Shown one piece after another: positions 53,438 to 64,000 of a stretch of 64,000 nucleotides of DNA (position 1 is the stretch's first letter; every line of letters starts with the position of its first letter). The notes beneath the pieces were generated by a model. The model was given only the letters and a program-made list of their open reading frames with translations, was not told the origin of the DNA and searched no databases. The position numbers were made by a program, and so were the translations under genes. The stretch is from NCBI RefSeq assembly GCF_027579695.1, contig NC_083590.1, forward strand, positions 17,652,446 through 17,716,445, written 5' to 3'. Source of the stretch: Neoarius graeffei. Taxonomy: Eukaryota; Chordata; Actinopteri; Siluriformes; Ariidae.

Positions 53438-56218
53438 AATCACGTTTGAGCCAAGTTAGTTACTGATGGATGATCAATCTTTTAATTACGTAATCCATAA
53501 AATCCACTTCATTTATCTTTCATCCACCGTCAAACTGACAGTACAAACACAACAACACACAATCAATAGAGAAATCATAAACCCAGATACAACTATATAT
53601 ATATCAAAGACAAAGAAACAAACATACCTCGCTGGCTGCATATAACTGAAGAGGGAATGAGACTTAAAGCTTAAAACACATCAAACATTTCAAACTAGCC
53701 CGCGGCTTGTAACATGGCCGCGAGCATAGTCAATTCCAATCACCTGGGCGAGTGGTACGGCACCTAATAATGTCCGTGTGCAACACCTGACATCGCCTGA
53801 CCCAGCATAAATATCAAATTAAACACAAACATTCTTGGACATTACAAACATAATATTTAATAGAAAAAAAACAAACAAACTCTGACAGTTACATATAGTG
53901 TCTGGGGACAGGTCCCCCCCACCCTTTGCACGAAATGGCTTAGTCCGCTTTCACCGGGCTTTTTAACTCGGCGCATCACTGCGCGTTGTAGGCTATCTGT
54001 GCTATGGAAGATGACGCACAAGAAAGCAAAATCCAGTTTTCAGAAACGAAAAGAGAGGCAGGAAAGAGACAAGAAAAGAAGTGAGGGAAAGCAACTGCTC
54101 ACAAACTTCTTTCCCAAGAAAAGTGAGTCCAAGTGTGAAAGCAAATAGCCTACATTAACCCGTGGTTATAAATGCTTCAATACCACCGCGATTGTCAGTG
54201 CTAAAAACTGCACGACACACAACCTGGAAATGGCATTTTTCTTTTATGTAATAAATAAGCTACTTGATAAAAATCTGTTCTCTTCAGCCCAATGCAAAGG
54301 TGCTCAATTTTCATGCAGGTCTATTATGTTTGGTGACCTTTGGTGGCATTTGCTGTTACAACTTTTTTAATCATTCTGCAAATAAAACAAAGATTCAGTG
54401 AAGTGTGATTTAGGTTTTTTTTTATTCATTTAAGAGTTGTTAGATTAATGTGTGGCTACATAACTGACTGGACTGGTAGTACGACCTTGTTAGATACTTT
54501 CAGCATTGTTAACTGCTGAGTTTTTTGGGGGGCCCATGGCCACTGATCACTCAAAGAAATGAAACCTGCATGTTGCTGGAGTTAAATAACTAGTTTATGT
54601 TAAATGTATTAAATATTGTCGTGTTTAACGATTAAATCAAGTGAGTTTTGTTTTAATAACCTAACAGTATTGGTTTTTGATTATTAGACCTTATTGAGTT
54701 GGATTTATGTAATACAGTTGATTAAACTGCATTAAGGTTGTCCCAATGCGCTCTCCGTACTTTCTTGCACATGCTCAGTAAGGCAGACGGGGGGAGCAAC
54801 GGCCATTTTTGTAGAATTCCCGCGCATGGTTCGGCTTGATGCAGATCAGTGTGAAGACATACAGTAATGGTTTTCTTGGTTATCTGGTAAATTTTAATCC
54901 ATCATCGATCTATTTCCTGGTAAGTTCAGTATGTGGTTTTTTTTTTTTAAACAATATTGAAAGAAGCAGTGCATGTTCTACATTAGGCAAGGTACATTTG
55001 TGTGTAATTTTGGTTTTGTGGCGGATGGTGGCTGTTAAACAAGGATTAGCCTAAGCATGATTTATTAAACACAAGTCGTTTGGCATCCTAATTAACATCG
55101 CCGTTGGCTGTTCACAACGAGTGTAGGAATTCTACAAAAACGTTTTTAGTAGATAAATAAATAAAGTGTCATGCAGACACGAACATGTGTGCGCTGGCTC
55201 AGTGTTAACGGATGCTTTCCGAATATTTGCTCTAAGCCTTTATTTTTAGGCTGTCATCGGGCTGAATGTACGGGTGTCCGTAACAGATTTTTGTTTGCAC
55301 AATAACTTTTGTAATGGTGGCCGGATTTTTTACTTTTTCCCGCTAAAACTTAGGGGAGGCTACATGAACCGATTAGCTTTTGGAAGCCAGCATTGCCTGA
55401 TGAGATGGCCACGCTTGACCGATGGTCGAGGAATCCTGGTCAATCAGTCAAACTTTTTTGGTTGTTGGTTAAAAAAAGTAACCTGTAAATATTAACAGTA
55501 GAGTAAATGCTGCAAGATTACAGTTCACCATCTCATTCGATGATTTTTTCGAGAGAAGTGAACAAATTGTTCATCACACACAACTATTCACAACTTGTCT
55601 GTACTAAAGCAATATAATTATTTAGCGAGGGTGCTGGCAGCAGATGGCACTGGCATTGGAACGTTTACGAGAAGTAATGTCACAGGGTAGCGCAGGCGAC
55701 AGCATGAAGCCTGAAAAGAAAGTTTTCTTGGTTTAGGATTTTCTAGGTTGCACGATCATAAACGGCAACATGTAAGGTAATGATGATCATCATCTTGCTT
55801 TATAAATAAGCCGAGACTGCACTACCGCCGTCTGAAATGAAATGAGCCACGATAATGTTTCAAACAAGATTCTGATGCTAATCCTTGACGCATTCGTTTT
55901 CAACGCTAGCATTCTCTTTCTCTCTTGCATGTAGTGTTCTAATGTTTTTTGTTTCATTATTTTAAAGGTAACGATCATACTTGACTGTTATTTGAACCGG
56001 ACATTGACTCTCATTTAAGTATTCCAATCCTTCAGGTAACCATTGGTCCCAGAAAAGTTGGAGACCCCTGCTTTATATTGAATCTTTTTTTTTTTAAATT
56101 CTCCCCCCCCCCGAATCCCAGTGTTCAGATGTGCAGAGAATGTGTCCTCAAAGGGCTATGCATCTACCAAAATGAACAGCCTGAAAGCCTAGTAAGGACC
56201 TACCTGGTAAGCTGTAAT
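53438..56218. other. Mixed transposon-rich DNA with one supported exon
   Basis: It holds a hAT-type exon at 54011. A possible hAT right end, AAAAGTTGGAGACCCCTG, is at about 56053-56070; I could not find its left end. The remainder shows only short frames. Boundaries of the element carrying the exon are not resolved. Confidence 0.4.
54011..54122 (+). CDS. First-exon fragment of a hAT/ZMYM-type transposase gene
   Basis: It encodes MTHKKAKSSFQKRKERQERD, then KQLLTNFFPKK, followed by a GTGAGT donor at 54123. The basic start and LTNFF ending are typical of the first exon of fish hAT-like proteins (KSGFQKRKERE...LTNFF). No further exon is recognised. Confidence 0.5.
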
Positions 56219-56710
56219 TAAGGCTACATCCACACAACAACGGCAACGAGATTTAAAAAGTGTCCACATGGGCAACGGATCAGTAAAATATCAGGTACAT
56301 ATGGCAACGCAACGCTTGCTGAAAACGATGCAATACACATGCCACACCTCTAGGTGCGCTGTAAGACGGTCCCATCGGAGACACAGAACAATAGAAGAAG
56401 TAAGGATGTATGCACATAAACTATTATGTGCAAGACTTCATATTAGCCACAAAGTCAGAAAAATCTGTTCGTAAAATTGTTATAATGACCAAATACAATG
56501 AAAACTATTTTTCCAGTCTCACCTGTGAAAGGTAATCCCATGTGATCTCGTTTGGACGGCAAACCTGTTGGTACAGTTAAACGCAGCACATGAATGAGGC
56601 ATCTTTATTCTCCGCTTTGCCCCATCCAATATGGCGGCGAGGATGACCCATGATTCTATGCGGAAAGCGGCGTCTTTAATGGTCCGGAATAAACTGAATG
56701 CTACACGTTC

Positions 56711-58359
56711 ATCTCATCTCATTATCTCTAGACGCTTTATCCTGTTCTACAGGGTCGCAGGCAAGCTGGAGCCTATCCCAGCTGACTACGGGCAAAAGGC
56801 GGGGTACACCCTGGACAAGTCACCAGGTCATCACAGGGCCGACACATATGGCCCTTTTCCACTACCCTTTTCCAGCTCACTTCAGCTCGCTTCAACTCAC
56901 TTCAGCCCGACACGGCTCGCGTTTCGACTACCAAAAACCAGCACGACTCAGCTCGTTTCAGCCCTGCTTAGCCCCTAAAACTCGCACCGTTTTGGAGTGG
57001 GGCTGAAGCGAGCCAAACCGTGCCGACTGAGGTTGGGGGCGTGAGCAGACACTCCCCTGTGCACTGATTGGTGAGGAGGAGTGTCCTCACATGCCCACAC
57101 ACGCCCCGCGAGCGCGCTGGGATCTGTAAACACCGCAAACCCGGAAGGAGAATAATTATGAATTACGAGAATTTCTGAAGCCTTATGCGCCTCGCCTCAT
57201 CTATACGCTCTTGCCAGTATCTGTCCGCGTTGTCGGTGACAACAAGCCACAGCACCAAGACCAGCAACACTAACGACTCCATGTCCTCCATGTTTATTGT
57301 TTACTATTCGGGTCGTGAGACTACTGCTTAAAAGATCACTGAATCAGTGACATAATACAGAGCATCGTGGACGAGTTCGCGGAGCGCAAGGCTCGTCGTA
57401 TGCCCTTCAAATAATGCGCGCAGTAGGCTATTGATGTTTTATTATGAGCCATGTACAGTATGTCGCCGAATGTTTTTTTTGTTTGAGTTACATGTTCGTT
57501 TGAAGGACTTAATGTACAAAATAACATAGTTGCACCCCGGAGTGTTGAAATTGGTAAACACAGTGCATTCAGTGAGGTTTGCACCACCCTCCTTTTATTT
57601 CTGACTCTTCCTGTCACCGTTGCAACCTCTGAGCGCTCATTCGTATGCCCTTCAAATAATGTGCGCAGTATAGGCTATTGATGTTTTATTATGAGCCATG
57701 TACAGTATCCTAATGTTTTTTTGTTTCTGAGTTACATGTTCGTTTGAAGGACTTGATGTACTAAATAACATAGTTGCACCCGGTAGTGTTGAAATTGGTA
57801 AACACCGCAGTTGCGGACATTTTGTAGCCTAAAATGATGTTATGATAAGCTTTAATAAAGGGCCCGGTCATTTGCCCCGCCCCCGGCCCGGCTCTGACTT
57901 GTTCCGCCACTGTCACTGATGTCACTGTTTGCGCTGCTTAACGACATCACATGACGTCCACCCACTTTCGCTAACTCCACCCAATGTGTCCACCCACTTC
58001 CAGCCAGCACGGTTCAGCGCGGTTGTAGTCGAAATGCAACTCCAACAGCCCCGCTCAGCCCGACTCAGCTCGACTCGGCACGGCACGGCTCAGCCGCATT
58101 TGTAGTGGAAAAGCGGCATTAGACACAGACAACCATTCACACTCACATTCACACCTACAGTCAATTTAGAGTCACCAGTTAACCTAACCTGCATGTCTTT
58201 GGACTGTGGGGGAAACTGGAGCACCCGGAAGAAACCCACGCAGACACGGGGAGAACATGCAAACTCCACACAGAAAGGCCCTCGCCGGCCACGGGGATCG
58301 AACCCAGGACCTTCTTGCTGTGAGGCGACAGCGCTAACCACTACACCACCGTGCCGCCC
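56711..58359 (-). mobile_element. tRNA-type SINE, minus strand, split by a MITE
   Basis: ATGCTACACGTT is duplicated at 56699-56710 and 58360-58371. The SINE body is 56711-56848 plus 58120-58359; the 1.27-kb insert lies between. Confidence 0.9.
56849..58119. mobile_element. 1.27-kb MITE with CCCTTTTCCACTAC-type termini
   Basis: Left end GGCCCTTTTCCACTACC; right end in complement GCCGCTTTTCCACTAC. TA occurs on both sides (56847-56848 and 58120-58121). Subterminal TCAGCTCG or CGGCTCAG motifs recur at both ends. It contains a duplicated segment (about 57407-57505 and 57650-57745, with TAGGCTATTGATGTTTTATT). No transposase. Confidence 0.8.
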
Positions 58360-58500
58360 ATGCTACACGTTGATGGATTAATTTGTTCTTCTACGCCCTT
58401 TTTGAGGAATGTATTGTAGGACTTAAACCAACATCTGAAGAGGTGAGATCACTCCTTTTTTTCCCTATTTTTGCTGGCGGGATTGACTCTGCCCTAAGGG

Positions 58501-58542
<42 letters not shown>

Positions 58543-58996
58543 CCATTACACAATAAATGTTCATAGTGAAAATATTTTGTAAGCGCGTTTCATGAACCAA
58601 GTTATAGGATTTGTTGACCACTCGCATCGAGTTCGTTACACTTCTACCCGGTGTGAAGCACATGTGGTTGTGACGTCATCGTAAACAAATCCGTTCTACT
58701 CATCCAGACGACTTCGCAACGGCGCCGTTGCCAGATCTTTCCACTCTGGAACCCGTTCTCAAAAGATTTCGTTTTGGGGCACCCAAAACGCCGGTGCCGT
58801 GTGGACACCAGGCCGAAACGGTAAACAATTTTATCAGATTCACCTGAATCCGTTGCTGTGTGGACAGGGCCTAAGAGTATGGACCTTACCTTAGTAATGG
58901 TCACTGATATTAACGTACTACTTTTTGCCAGATTGAAATTGAGGCTACGGTGGAGGAAATGACTATTTGATCCCCTGCTGATTTTGTTAGTTTGTA

Positions 58997-59725
58997 CAGG
59001 TGCAGGTCATATAATTAGAATATCATGAAAAAGTTGAATATTCTTTGTCACTGATTTCAGAAAGTAAAACCCATCTATTGTATAGATTTGTTACACATGG
59101 AGTCAAACATTGCAAGCCTTAATTTCTTGATGTTTTATGATGGTGGCTCACAGATGATGAAAATGCAAAATTTAGCATCTCAGAAAATAAGAATACTACA
59201 GAGGATCAGTAATTAATTTAAGCAGAAAATGTTGAGCTTCTGAAAAGTATTCTCATTTCTATGTGGTCAGCACTTGGTTGAACCTCCTTTTATATGTTAT
59301 AACTGCATCGATGATCAGCCTGTGGGCACTGTTCAGGTATAGTGGATGTCCTGGATGCTTTAATTGCATGCTTGTGGTCATCTGCATTTTTGGCTCTGAT
59401 GTCTCATTTTCCTCTTAATAATACCCCACACATTCTCTATAGGGTTCTGATCAGGAGAGTTTGCTGGCCAGTGAAATTAACATAATATTTCAGAAGCCTT
59501 TAAACATTTTCTGTTTAAAACACCCTTTATTATTGATCCTCTGCAGTGTTATTTTCTGGGACACTAATTTTTGGTTTTTCAACATCTATGAGCCAAATAT
59601 CAAGAAATAATTGCAAAGAATATTTCATTCAGTGTGTAACACATCTATACAATAGCTGGACTTGAAATGAGGGACAAAAAAAAAAATCAACTTTCATGAT
59701 ATTCTAATTATAATACCAGCACCTG
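58997..59725. mobile_element. Tc1/mariner-type MITE (729 bp)
   Basis: Inverted ends CAGGTGCAGGTCATATAATT and CAGGTGCTGGTATTATAATT continue through AGAATATCATGAAA. TA flanks both ends (58995-58996 and 59726-59727). No transposase frame survives. Confidence 0.85.
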
Positions 59726-60570
59726 TATACTGACTAACAAGTGAACTCTGTAATTGGAATGGTTTGTTTATTTTAAGTGTGAGCGAAAACCAATTGTATG
59801 TTTCATTATCATTGTCAGGATGTTGATCCTGAGGCAACCCGTGGGATGGAGGCCATCATGGGGATCTATGTCATAAAACATGAGGGAGCAGAGCCCGACG
59901 AGGATCCTGAAGATGTTGGAATTGTCATAGAAGGGGTGGAAGTTCTGCACGGTCTGAGGAACACGGCAAACGCATGTGCGCTGCTGCTCAGCCTCATTTA
60001 CTGCCTGAATTTAAGTTACCCGAAAGAGTTGAAGAGCACATTTGAATTTCTGCAGAAAGTACACTTTAAAAAAATGTCCATAGAATTAACAATGAATTTA
60101 TGTAAAATCATGACATAAAAAAACTGTAAATACAAAAACAATGAAGCAGTGTGTAATTTACATCAATATACTGTAAAACTCCTAACCAAATACCACTGTT
60201 AATTTAACAGTAAGAATATGTTGAATTGATATTTTTTTTGTAGAATTTACAAAATTGTTGTAGTTTAAACACAAACTGTAATACTAAAACAGAATGTGAT
60301 AGTTAAAATTACATCATTGCCCTGTTAAAAAAATAAAAAAATGTCAGTAGAGGCTCTCCGGCACATTTCGTAAAACTCTAAATCAAATAAAATATCTGTC
60401 TAGTACAGGGCTTTTCAAAGTGTGGGGTGCGCCCCCCCCGGGGGGCGCCAGAGTTCTTCAGGGGGGGGCGCAACGTGAGGAGCCTTTACCAGAGACAAAA
60501 TGGATCGATTTTTAGTACCTAAAGTTACAGTGAGTGAGGAGACAGAGTTTGGGCCAAGCAAAAAAACCCA

Positions 60571-62011
60571 GAGCCTCCAGGATGTTGCGATTTGCAACTT
60601 CAGGGCAAATTCAACCAATCCCCGCGAATTCAGGGCGGTGTTACAATTATATCCAATCACCGCAACTTTCCCGCAAATTTGACCAATCGTTGGCGTCGTC
60701 CTGAGGTGACGTCGACAAACGTCCTTCCGCCTTACTTCCGTGTTTACGTTCAAAAGAAGCAGCATGCGCGCAGTGTTGCCAGATTGGTTTTAAGTGCATT
60801 TTGGTGGGTTTTGAACATATTTTGGACTGGAAAACTTCAGCAGTATCTGGCAACATTGCATGATGTGCGAGTCGGTGTTTATGTCAGCTTAAATTCTGTT
60901 ACTGAAAGTGTGTGATGTTTACAGTGAAGGACTGTGTGCACTTTATTTTTTTTTTTTTTTTACTTAATACAAGAAAGTAATGGATGCCAACGTTTTTGAC
61001 AAAATGGTATTTTATTTTCCATTGTTTAGGCAGCTTCAGCATCATACTGTGAGATTCTGTTCATCTCTCTCATCTCTCATTGTCTCTAGCCGCTTTATCC
61101 TTCTACAGGGTCGCAGGCAAGCTGGAGCCTATCCCAGCTGACTACGGGCGAAAGGCGGGGTACACCCTGGACAAGTCGCCAGGTCATCACAGGGCTGACA
61201 CATAGACACAGACAACCATTCACACTCTCATTCACACCTACGGTCAATTTAGAGTCACCAGTTAACCTAACCTGCATGTCTTTGGACTGTGGGAGAAACC
61301 GGAGCACCCGGAGGAAACCCACGCGGACACGGGGAGAACATGCAAACTCCGCACAGAAAGGCCCTCGCCGGCCCCGGGGCTCGAACTCAGGACCTTCTTG
61401 CTGTGAGGCGACAGCGCTAACCACTACACCACCGTGCCGCCCTGAGATTCTGTTCAAATTTGTTTATTTTTTCTTCTATGAAGCCTTAGCCATTTATTTT
61501 ATTAGTTTATAATTATTGTTTAATTTAGTCTTCAGGAGAGACTGCCTGCACACAGCACTAGTATTAATAGTTTTTTTTCTTACATGAAAGCTGAGGCATT
61601 TATATTATATTTTAAGGTAACTTCATGTTGTGCTGTGAGGTTCTATGCACTTTAACTTTTGAACCAACAGGTGCATTTGGATAAGTAAAGCCTATTTTTC
61701 TGCATTTTTGTAGTCCTAGTAATCTTTTATATTGGTAAAGTTGTTTATAGGACCATTTCTCAGTGTCTTTGTTTTTTAATCAATAGTTTTTCAGTAATAA
61801 CTTAATATTTAACATATCACTCAATTTTAATCACAAAAAGAGAAAATCGCAACAATTTCTCGCAACTTTTACTTCCTCCCACAATGTAATCGCAACAAAA
61901 ACCTAAAAAAACACCGCGACTTTCATCGCAATTTTTTTGGAAAACCCCCACAACATCAGACATTTTAGCCTGCAACAATCACAAAAAAGGCCCGCGAAAT
62001 CCTGGGGGGAC
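60571..62011. mobile_element. Unclassified element nested in the hAT gene
   Basis: Left end near CCTCCAGGATGTTGCGATTT; right end in complement CCCCCCAGGATTTCGCGG. It contains a partial match to 63200-64000 (TGGCAACATTGC, then ACTTAATACAAGAAA onward). Exact boundaries and duplication are uncertain. Confidence 0.5.
61064..61442 (-). mobile_element. Full-length tRNA-type SINE, minus strand
   Basis: TGAGATTCTGTTCA is duplicated at 61050-61063 and 61443-61456. The related copy of the surrounding element at 63730 has a single TGAGATTCTGTTCA, the empty site. A and B boxes are intact in complement. Confidence 0.95.
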
Positions 62012-62730
62012 TGAAAAAGAAGGAAGTATGACCACGATTATTTAAAGTTTGGATTTTCATGGACTGGATCTGAAGATGCTCCACTGCCACAGTGTGTTGT
62101 CTGCCAAGAGGTGCTAGCTAACAATGCTATGAGATGTTTAAAATGTGTAAAAAAAAAAAGATGTTTAAAAAAGCACAGATGTTTAAAATGTGAAAAAGAA
62201 AAAAATAAAAATGTGTACAACAACCATTTTTTAAAAATACGAATGGAACATTAAGTATAGCAACAACAAAAATTGTAAGGGGGGCGCTGTTGTTTATTTG
62301 CTCTCCGAGGGGGGGCTGACTCTCCCACACTTTGAAAACCCCTGGTCTAGTAGATCATTGCTTGTAACCATCACTTTGGAGCCACAAAAACCAATAATTG
62401 AGAACACTCGCAATTCATTCCTAGATGCTTTTTTATTGTACAATGAATATCTGTAAAATTAAGTTATGTATTGATTATTGTACATTGAATACCTGTAAAA
62501 TTTACATTTGGTTATCATTAATTGTACATGGAATCCCAGGGAAATGTACAAGTTATTCTGTAATGTTGTTTACATTTCACTGTATTTTTAACAGGATTAT
62601 TCTGGCAACCAGCTGCCACTATTTTTCTGTAAAAACAACGGATTTTTTTTTTTTTACAGTGCAATTATGGAGTTGGATGGCAGCCGACTCTCCACAAAGG
62701 TGCAAGTCCTTAAAAACCGGCTCCTCCAGT

Positions 62731-62920
62731 CAGGGGCGGTCCTGGGGGCAGGCCGACCGGGCAGCCGCCTGGGGCGGCATCACGGGGGGGCGGCACGAGC
62801 GCGGGCACGAACCCCCGCCCCCCCAAAAGGTCCCCCCCCCCAAAAAAAAAAAAACCCTGAAAAAAAAAACAAGACGGGCGGGTGTGTGTGTGAGCATTTT
62901 GGATGGGGAAGCCCAATAGA
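62731..62920 (+). mobile_element. Left end of a further hAT-like element, truncated
   Basis: CAGGGGCGGTCCTGG starts immediately after the SAMD3-like exon remnant, followed by GC-rich sequence and C/A homopolymers. The right end is not in sight; sequence from about 62920 belongs to the THAP unit. Confidence 0.4.
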
Positions 62921-62945
62921 CCCTTTTCACTGAAGTCACCGGAAA

Positions 62946-62953
62946 CCGGAAGT
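62946..62953 (+). promoter_or_regulatory. ETS site upstream of a THAP start
   Basis: CCGGAAGT occurs about 105 bp before the THAP methionine at 63059. This is the same spacing class as the ETS-CRE motif before the exon at 3395. Confidence 0.3.
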
Positions 62954-63058
62954 AAACCCTGCGCCATATTGGAAGACCAACAAACTCGTGATTAGGGGGA
63001 AATAACTGCAGCGCGCGGAATTTAAACCCACGAGGCACTTGATTCATCATAAACCTAC

Positions 63059-63195
63059 AATGGTAAACTTTTGTGCTGTGTTAGGGTGTTCCAACAAAGC
63101 TGATGGGAAAGGTGAAAAGAAGTTGTTCTTCAGAATATCAGCTGTGATTGAGACACAAGCAAACCAAGGAGCTTTCTGCCAGGAGACAGAGAATA
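63059..63195 (+). pseudogene. Frameshifted THAP-domain gene start
   Basis: The start MVNFCAVLGCSNKADGKGEK is a good THAP opening, then KLFFRISAV. Near 63165 the expected continuation, KELSARRQRI, lies in another frame, so a one-base shift breaks the gene. It is cut by unrelated sequence after 63195. Confidence 0.65.
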
Positions 63196-63199
63196 AGCA

Positions 63200-64000
63200 G
63201 CGGTCTCAAAAGTAGCCGGTCACCGGCGGCAAATCGCCGGCTATGGCTTGTTATGCCGCCGGCTATTGTCAGTCGAGTCAAAAAATTTAATATTAAATAT
63301 CTGACAGCAAAAAAAGTTGTGAACGTAAATTACATCCACTATGTCATGTATGTCCGTTGCCGCGTCAACTGTGTTTACATCCTCGACACGAGTGCAGCCG
63401 TTACTGCCGCCTGTGTTGCCAGATTGTGTTTACATCCTGGACACGAGTGCAGCCGTGACTGCCGCCTGTGTTGCCAGATTGTGTTTATATCCTCGGAACG
63501 AGTGCAGCCATTACTGCTGCCTGTGTTGCCAGATTGGGAGGTTTCCCGCCCAATCTGGGCGGTTTTAAGTTCATTTTGGCGGGATTTGAACATATTTTGG
63601 GCTGTAAAACGTCAGCAGTATCTGGCAACATATTTTTTTTTACTTAATACAAGAAATTAATGGATGCCAACGTTTTTGCCAAAATGTTATTTTATTTTCC
63701 ATTGTTTAGGCAGCTTCAGCATCATACTGTGAGATTCTGTTCAAATTGTTTTTTTTCTTCTATGAAGCCTGAGCCATTTATTTTATTAGTTTATAATTAT
63801 TGTTTAATTTAGTCTTCAGGAGAGACTGCCTGCACACAGTACTAGTATTAATAGTTTTTTTTCTTACATGAAAGCTGAGGCATTTATATTATATTTTAAG
63901 GTAACTTCATGTTGTGCTGTGAGGTTCTCTGCACTTTAACTTTTGAACCAACAGGTGCATTTGGATAAGTAAAGCCTATTTTTCTGCATTTTTGTAGTCC
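63200..64000. mobile_element. Second, partial copy of the element nested at 60571-62011
   Basis: From TTGCCAGATTGGGAGG (about 63525) and especially ACTTAATACAAGAAATTAATGG (63644) to the window end, the sequence follows 60945-61040 and then 61443-61720 with few changes, but without the SINE. A three-unit 55-bp tandem repeat lies at 63371-63535. The copy runs out of the window. Confidence 0.7.
63371..63535 (+). repeat. Three 55-bp tandem repeats
   Basis: Units start at 63371, 63426 and 63481 with GTGTTTACATCCT or GTGTTTATATCCT and end TGTTGCCAGATT. They differ by a few bases each. Confidence 0.92.

Larger units (their letters stand above)
56222..58871. mobile_element. PIF/Harbinger-type MITE with TAA duplication, carrying a SINE
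   Basis: Left end GGCTACATCCACACAACAAC; right end in complement GGCCCTGTCCACACAGCAAC. TAA flanks both (56219-56221 and 58872-58874), the classic 3-bp TWA target of Harbinger elements. Its own length is about 1.0 kb; the rest is the SINE 56711-58359. A CT run is at 58503-58540. Confidence 0.8.
60500..62115 (+). pseudogene. ZBED5-like hAT transposase remnant
   Basis: The start MDRFLVPKVTVSEETEFG lies at 60500. After the nested element, the BED-finger region appears at about 62025 as YDHDYLKFGFSWTGSED and LPQCVVCQEVLANNAM, then is lost. Order and spacing match the N-terminus of ZBED5-type hAT proteins. It is non-functional here. Confidence 0.7.
60406..62344 (+). mobile_element. hAT element (ZBED5-like) inside the CACTA-like element
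   Basis: GTCTAGTA is duplicated at 60398-60405 and 62345-62352. Termini are CAGGGCTTTTCAAAGTGTGG and, in complement, CAGGGGTTTTCAAAGTGTGG. It contains the two ends of a transposase gene separated by another element. The hAT core and dimerisation domain are deleted. Confidence 0.88.
60062..62661. mobile_element. CACTA-like element inserted in the SAMD3-like exon
   Basis: Ends CACTTTAAAAAAA and TTTTTTTTTACAGTG. The flank is TA on the left (60060-60061) and CA on the right; removing element plus CA restores the exon frame. ACTGTAA or TGTAAA repeats fill both subterminal regions. Most of its length is the hAT element at 60406-62344. Confidence 0.7.
59819..62730 (+). pseudogene. Last exon of a SAMD3-like gene, split by nested transposons
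   Basis: After acceptor TTGTCAG the frame reads DVDPEATRGMEAIMGIY, then GIVIEGVEVLHGLRNTANAC and LNLSYPKELKSTFEFLQKV up to 60061. It resumes at 62664 with MELDGSRLSTKVQVLKNRLL and stops being recognisable at 62730, where another element begins. It is homologous to the exon at 40641-40963 ([15 protein letters not shown]). The 2.6-kb element between them disrupts it. Confidence 0.7.

Noticed and set aside
1-64000. CRISPR arrays, bacterial operons or ribosomal RNA genes
   Set aside because: Tandem repeats present are microsatellites, minisatellites or transposon units; the genes are spliced and eukaryotic; no rRNA signature was seen.
1-64000. Endogenous retrovirus or LTR pair
   Set aside because: No matching long direct repeats with TG...CA ends, primer-binding site or gag-pol frame were noticed.

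Overview
The window reads as nuclear DNA of a teleost fish. The signs are spliced 174-bp leucine-rich-repeat exons of the expanded fish NLR (NLRC3-like) type, exons of a vertebrate thrombospondin, a ~380-bp tRNA-derived SINE in six places, and dense class II transposons of fish type (hAT, PIF/Harbinger, Kolobok, CACTA-like, Tc1-like). I cannot name the species; a catfish-like or cyprinid-like fish is a guess.

Only two host loci are visible. Positions 1 to about 17,040 (+ strand) are the 3' part of an NLR gene: the last 6 bases of one LRR exon, then complete 174-bp LRR exons at 7292-7465 and 14388-14561, with introns loaded with transposons. Positions about 36,093-38,543 (- strand) hold three exons of a thrombospondin of the THBS3/4/COMP type. 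The exons that should lie between the type 3 repeats and the end of the C-terminal domain are missing.

The rest is mobile DNA, often nested and often with readable boundaries (terminal inverted repeats plus target-site duplications). From left to right: a CACTA-like element (1178-3133), a THAP exon, two elements with 6-bp duplications (3964-4438, 5115-7119), a tandemly amplified repeat block (8185-11755), a Kolobok-like element (11760-12984), two hAT elements (14699-16377, 18440-20417), a second Kolobok-like element carrying a Harbinger-like element (20821-23311), then a Penelope-like retroelement shell holding an apparently intact 5-kb Harbinger element (23449-28452). Next come a decayed LINE (29930-32995) and the thrombospondin remnant with a 640-bp palindrome. 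An 11.7-kb CACTA-like element (39767-51424) follows, carrying a zinc-finger transposase-like gene and a SAMD3-like gene, both damaged. The right end has a second Harbinger-like copy (51615-53432), another three-layer nest (56222-58871) and a five-layer nest in a SAMD3-like exon (59819-62730).

The best functional unit is the Harbinger element at 23449-28452. It has a DDE transposase with its acidic residues intact, a convergent MADF/SANT-like accessory protein, a TATA box in front of each gene, and on both flanks an array of RACGYY-type motifs spaced at about 10.5 bp, the DNA helical repeat. That phased array is the most unusual signal in the window. Other notable themes are five separate THAP-domain gene starts, several long intronic palindromes able to form double-stranded RNA, and a SINE insertion whose empty site is also present in the window.
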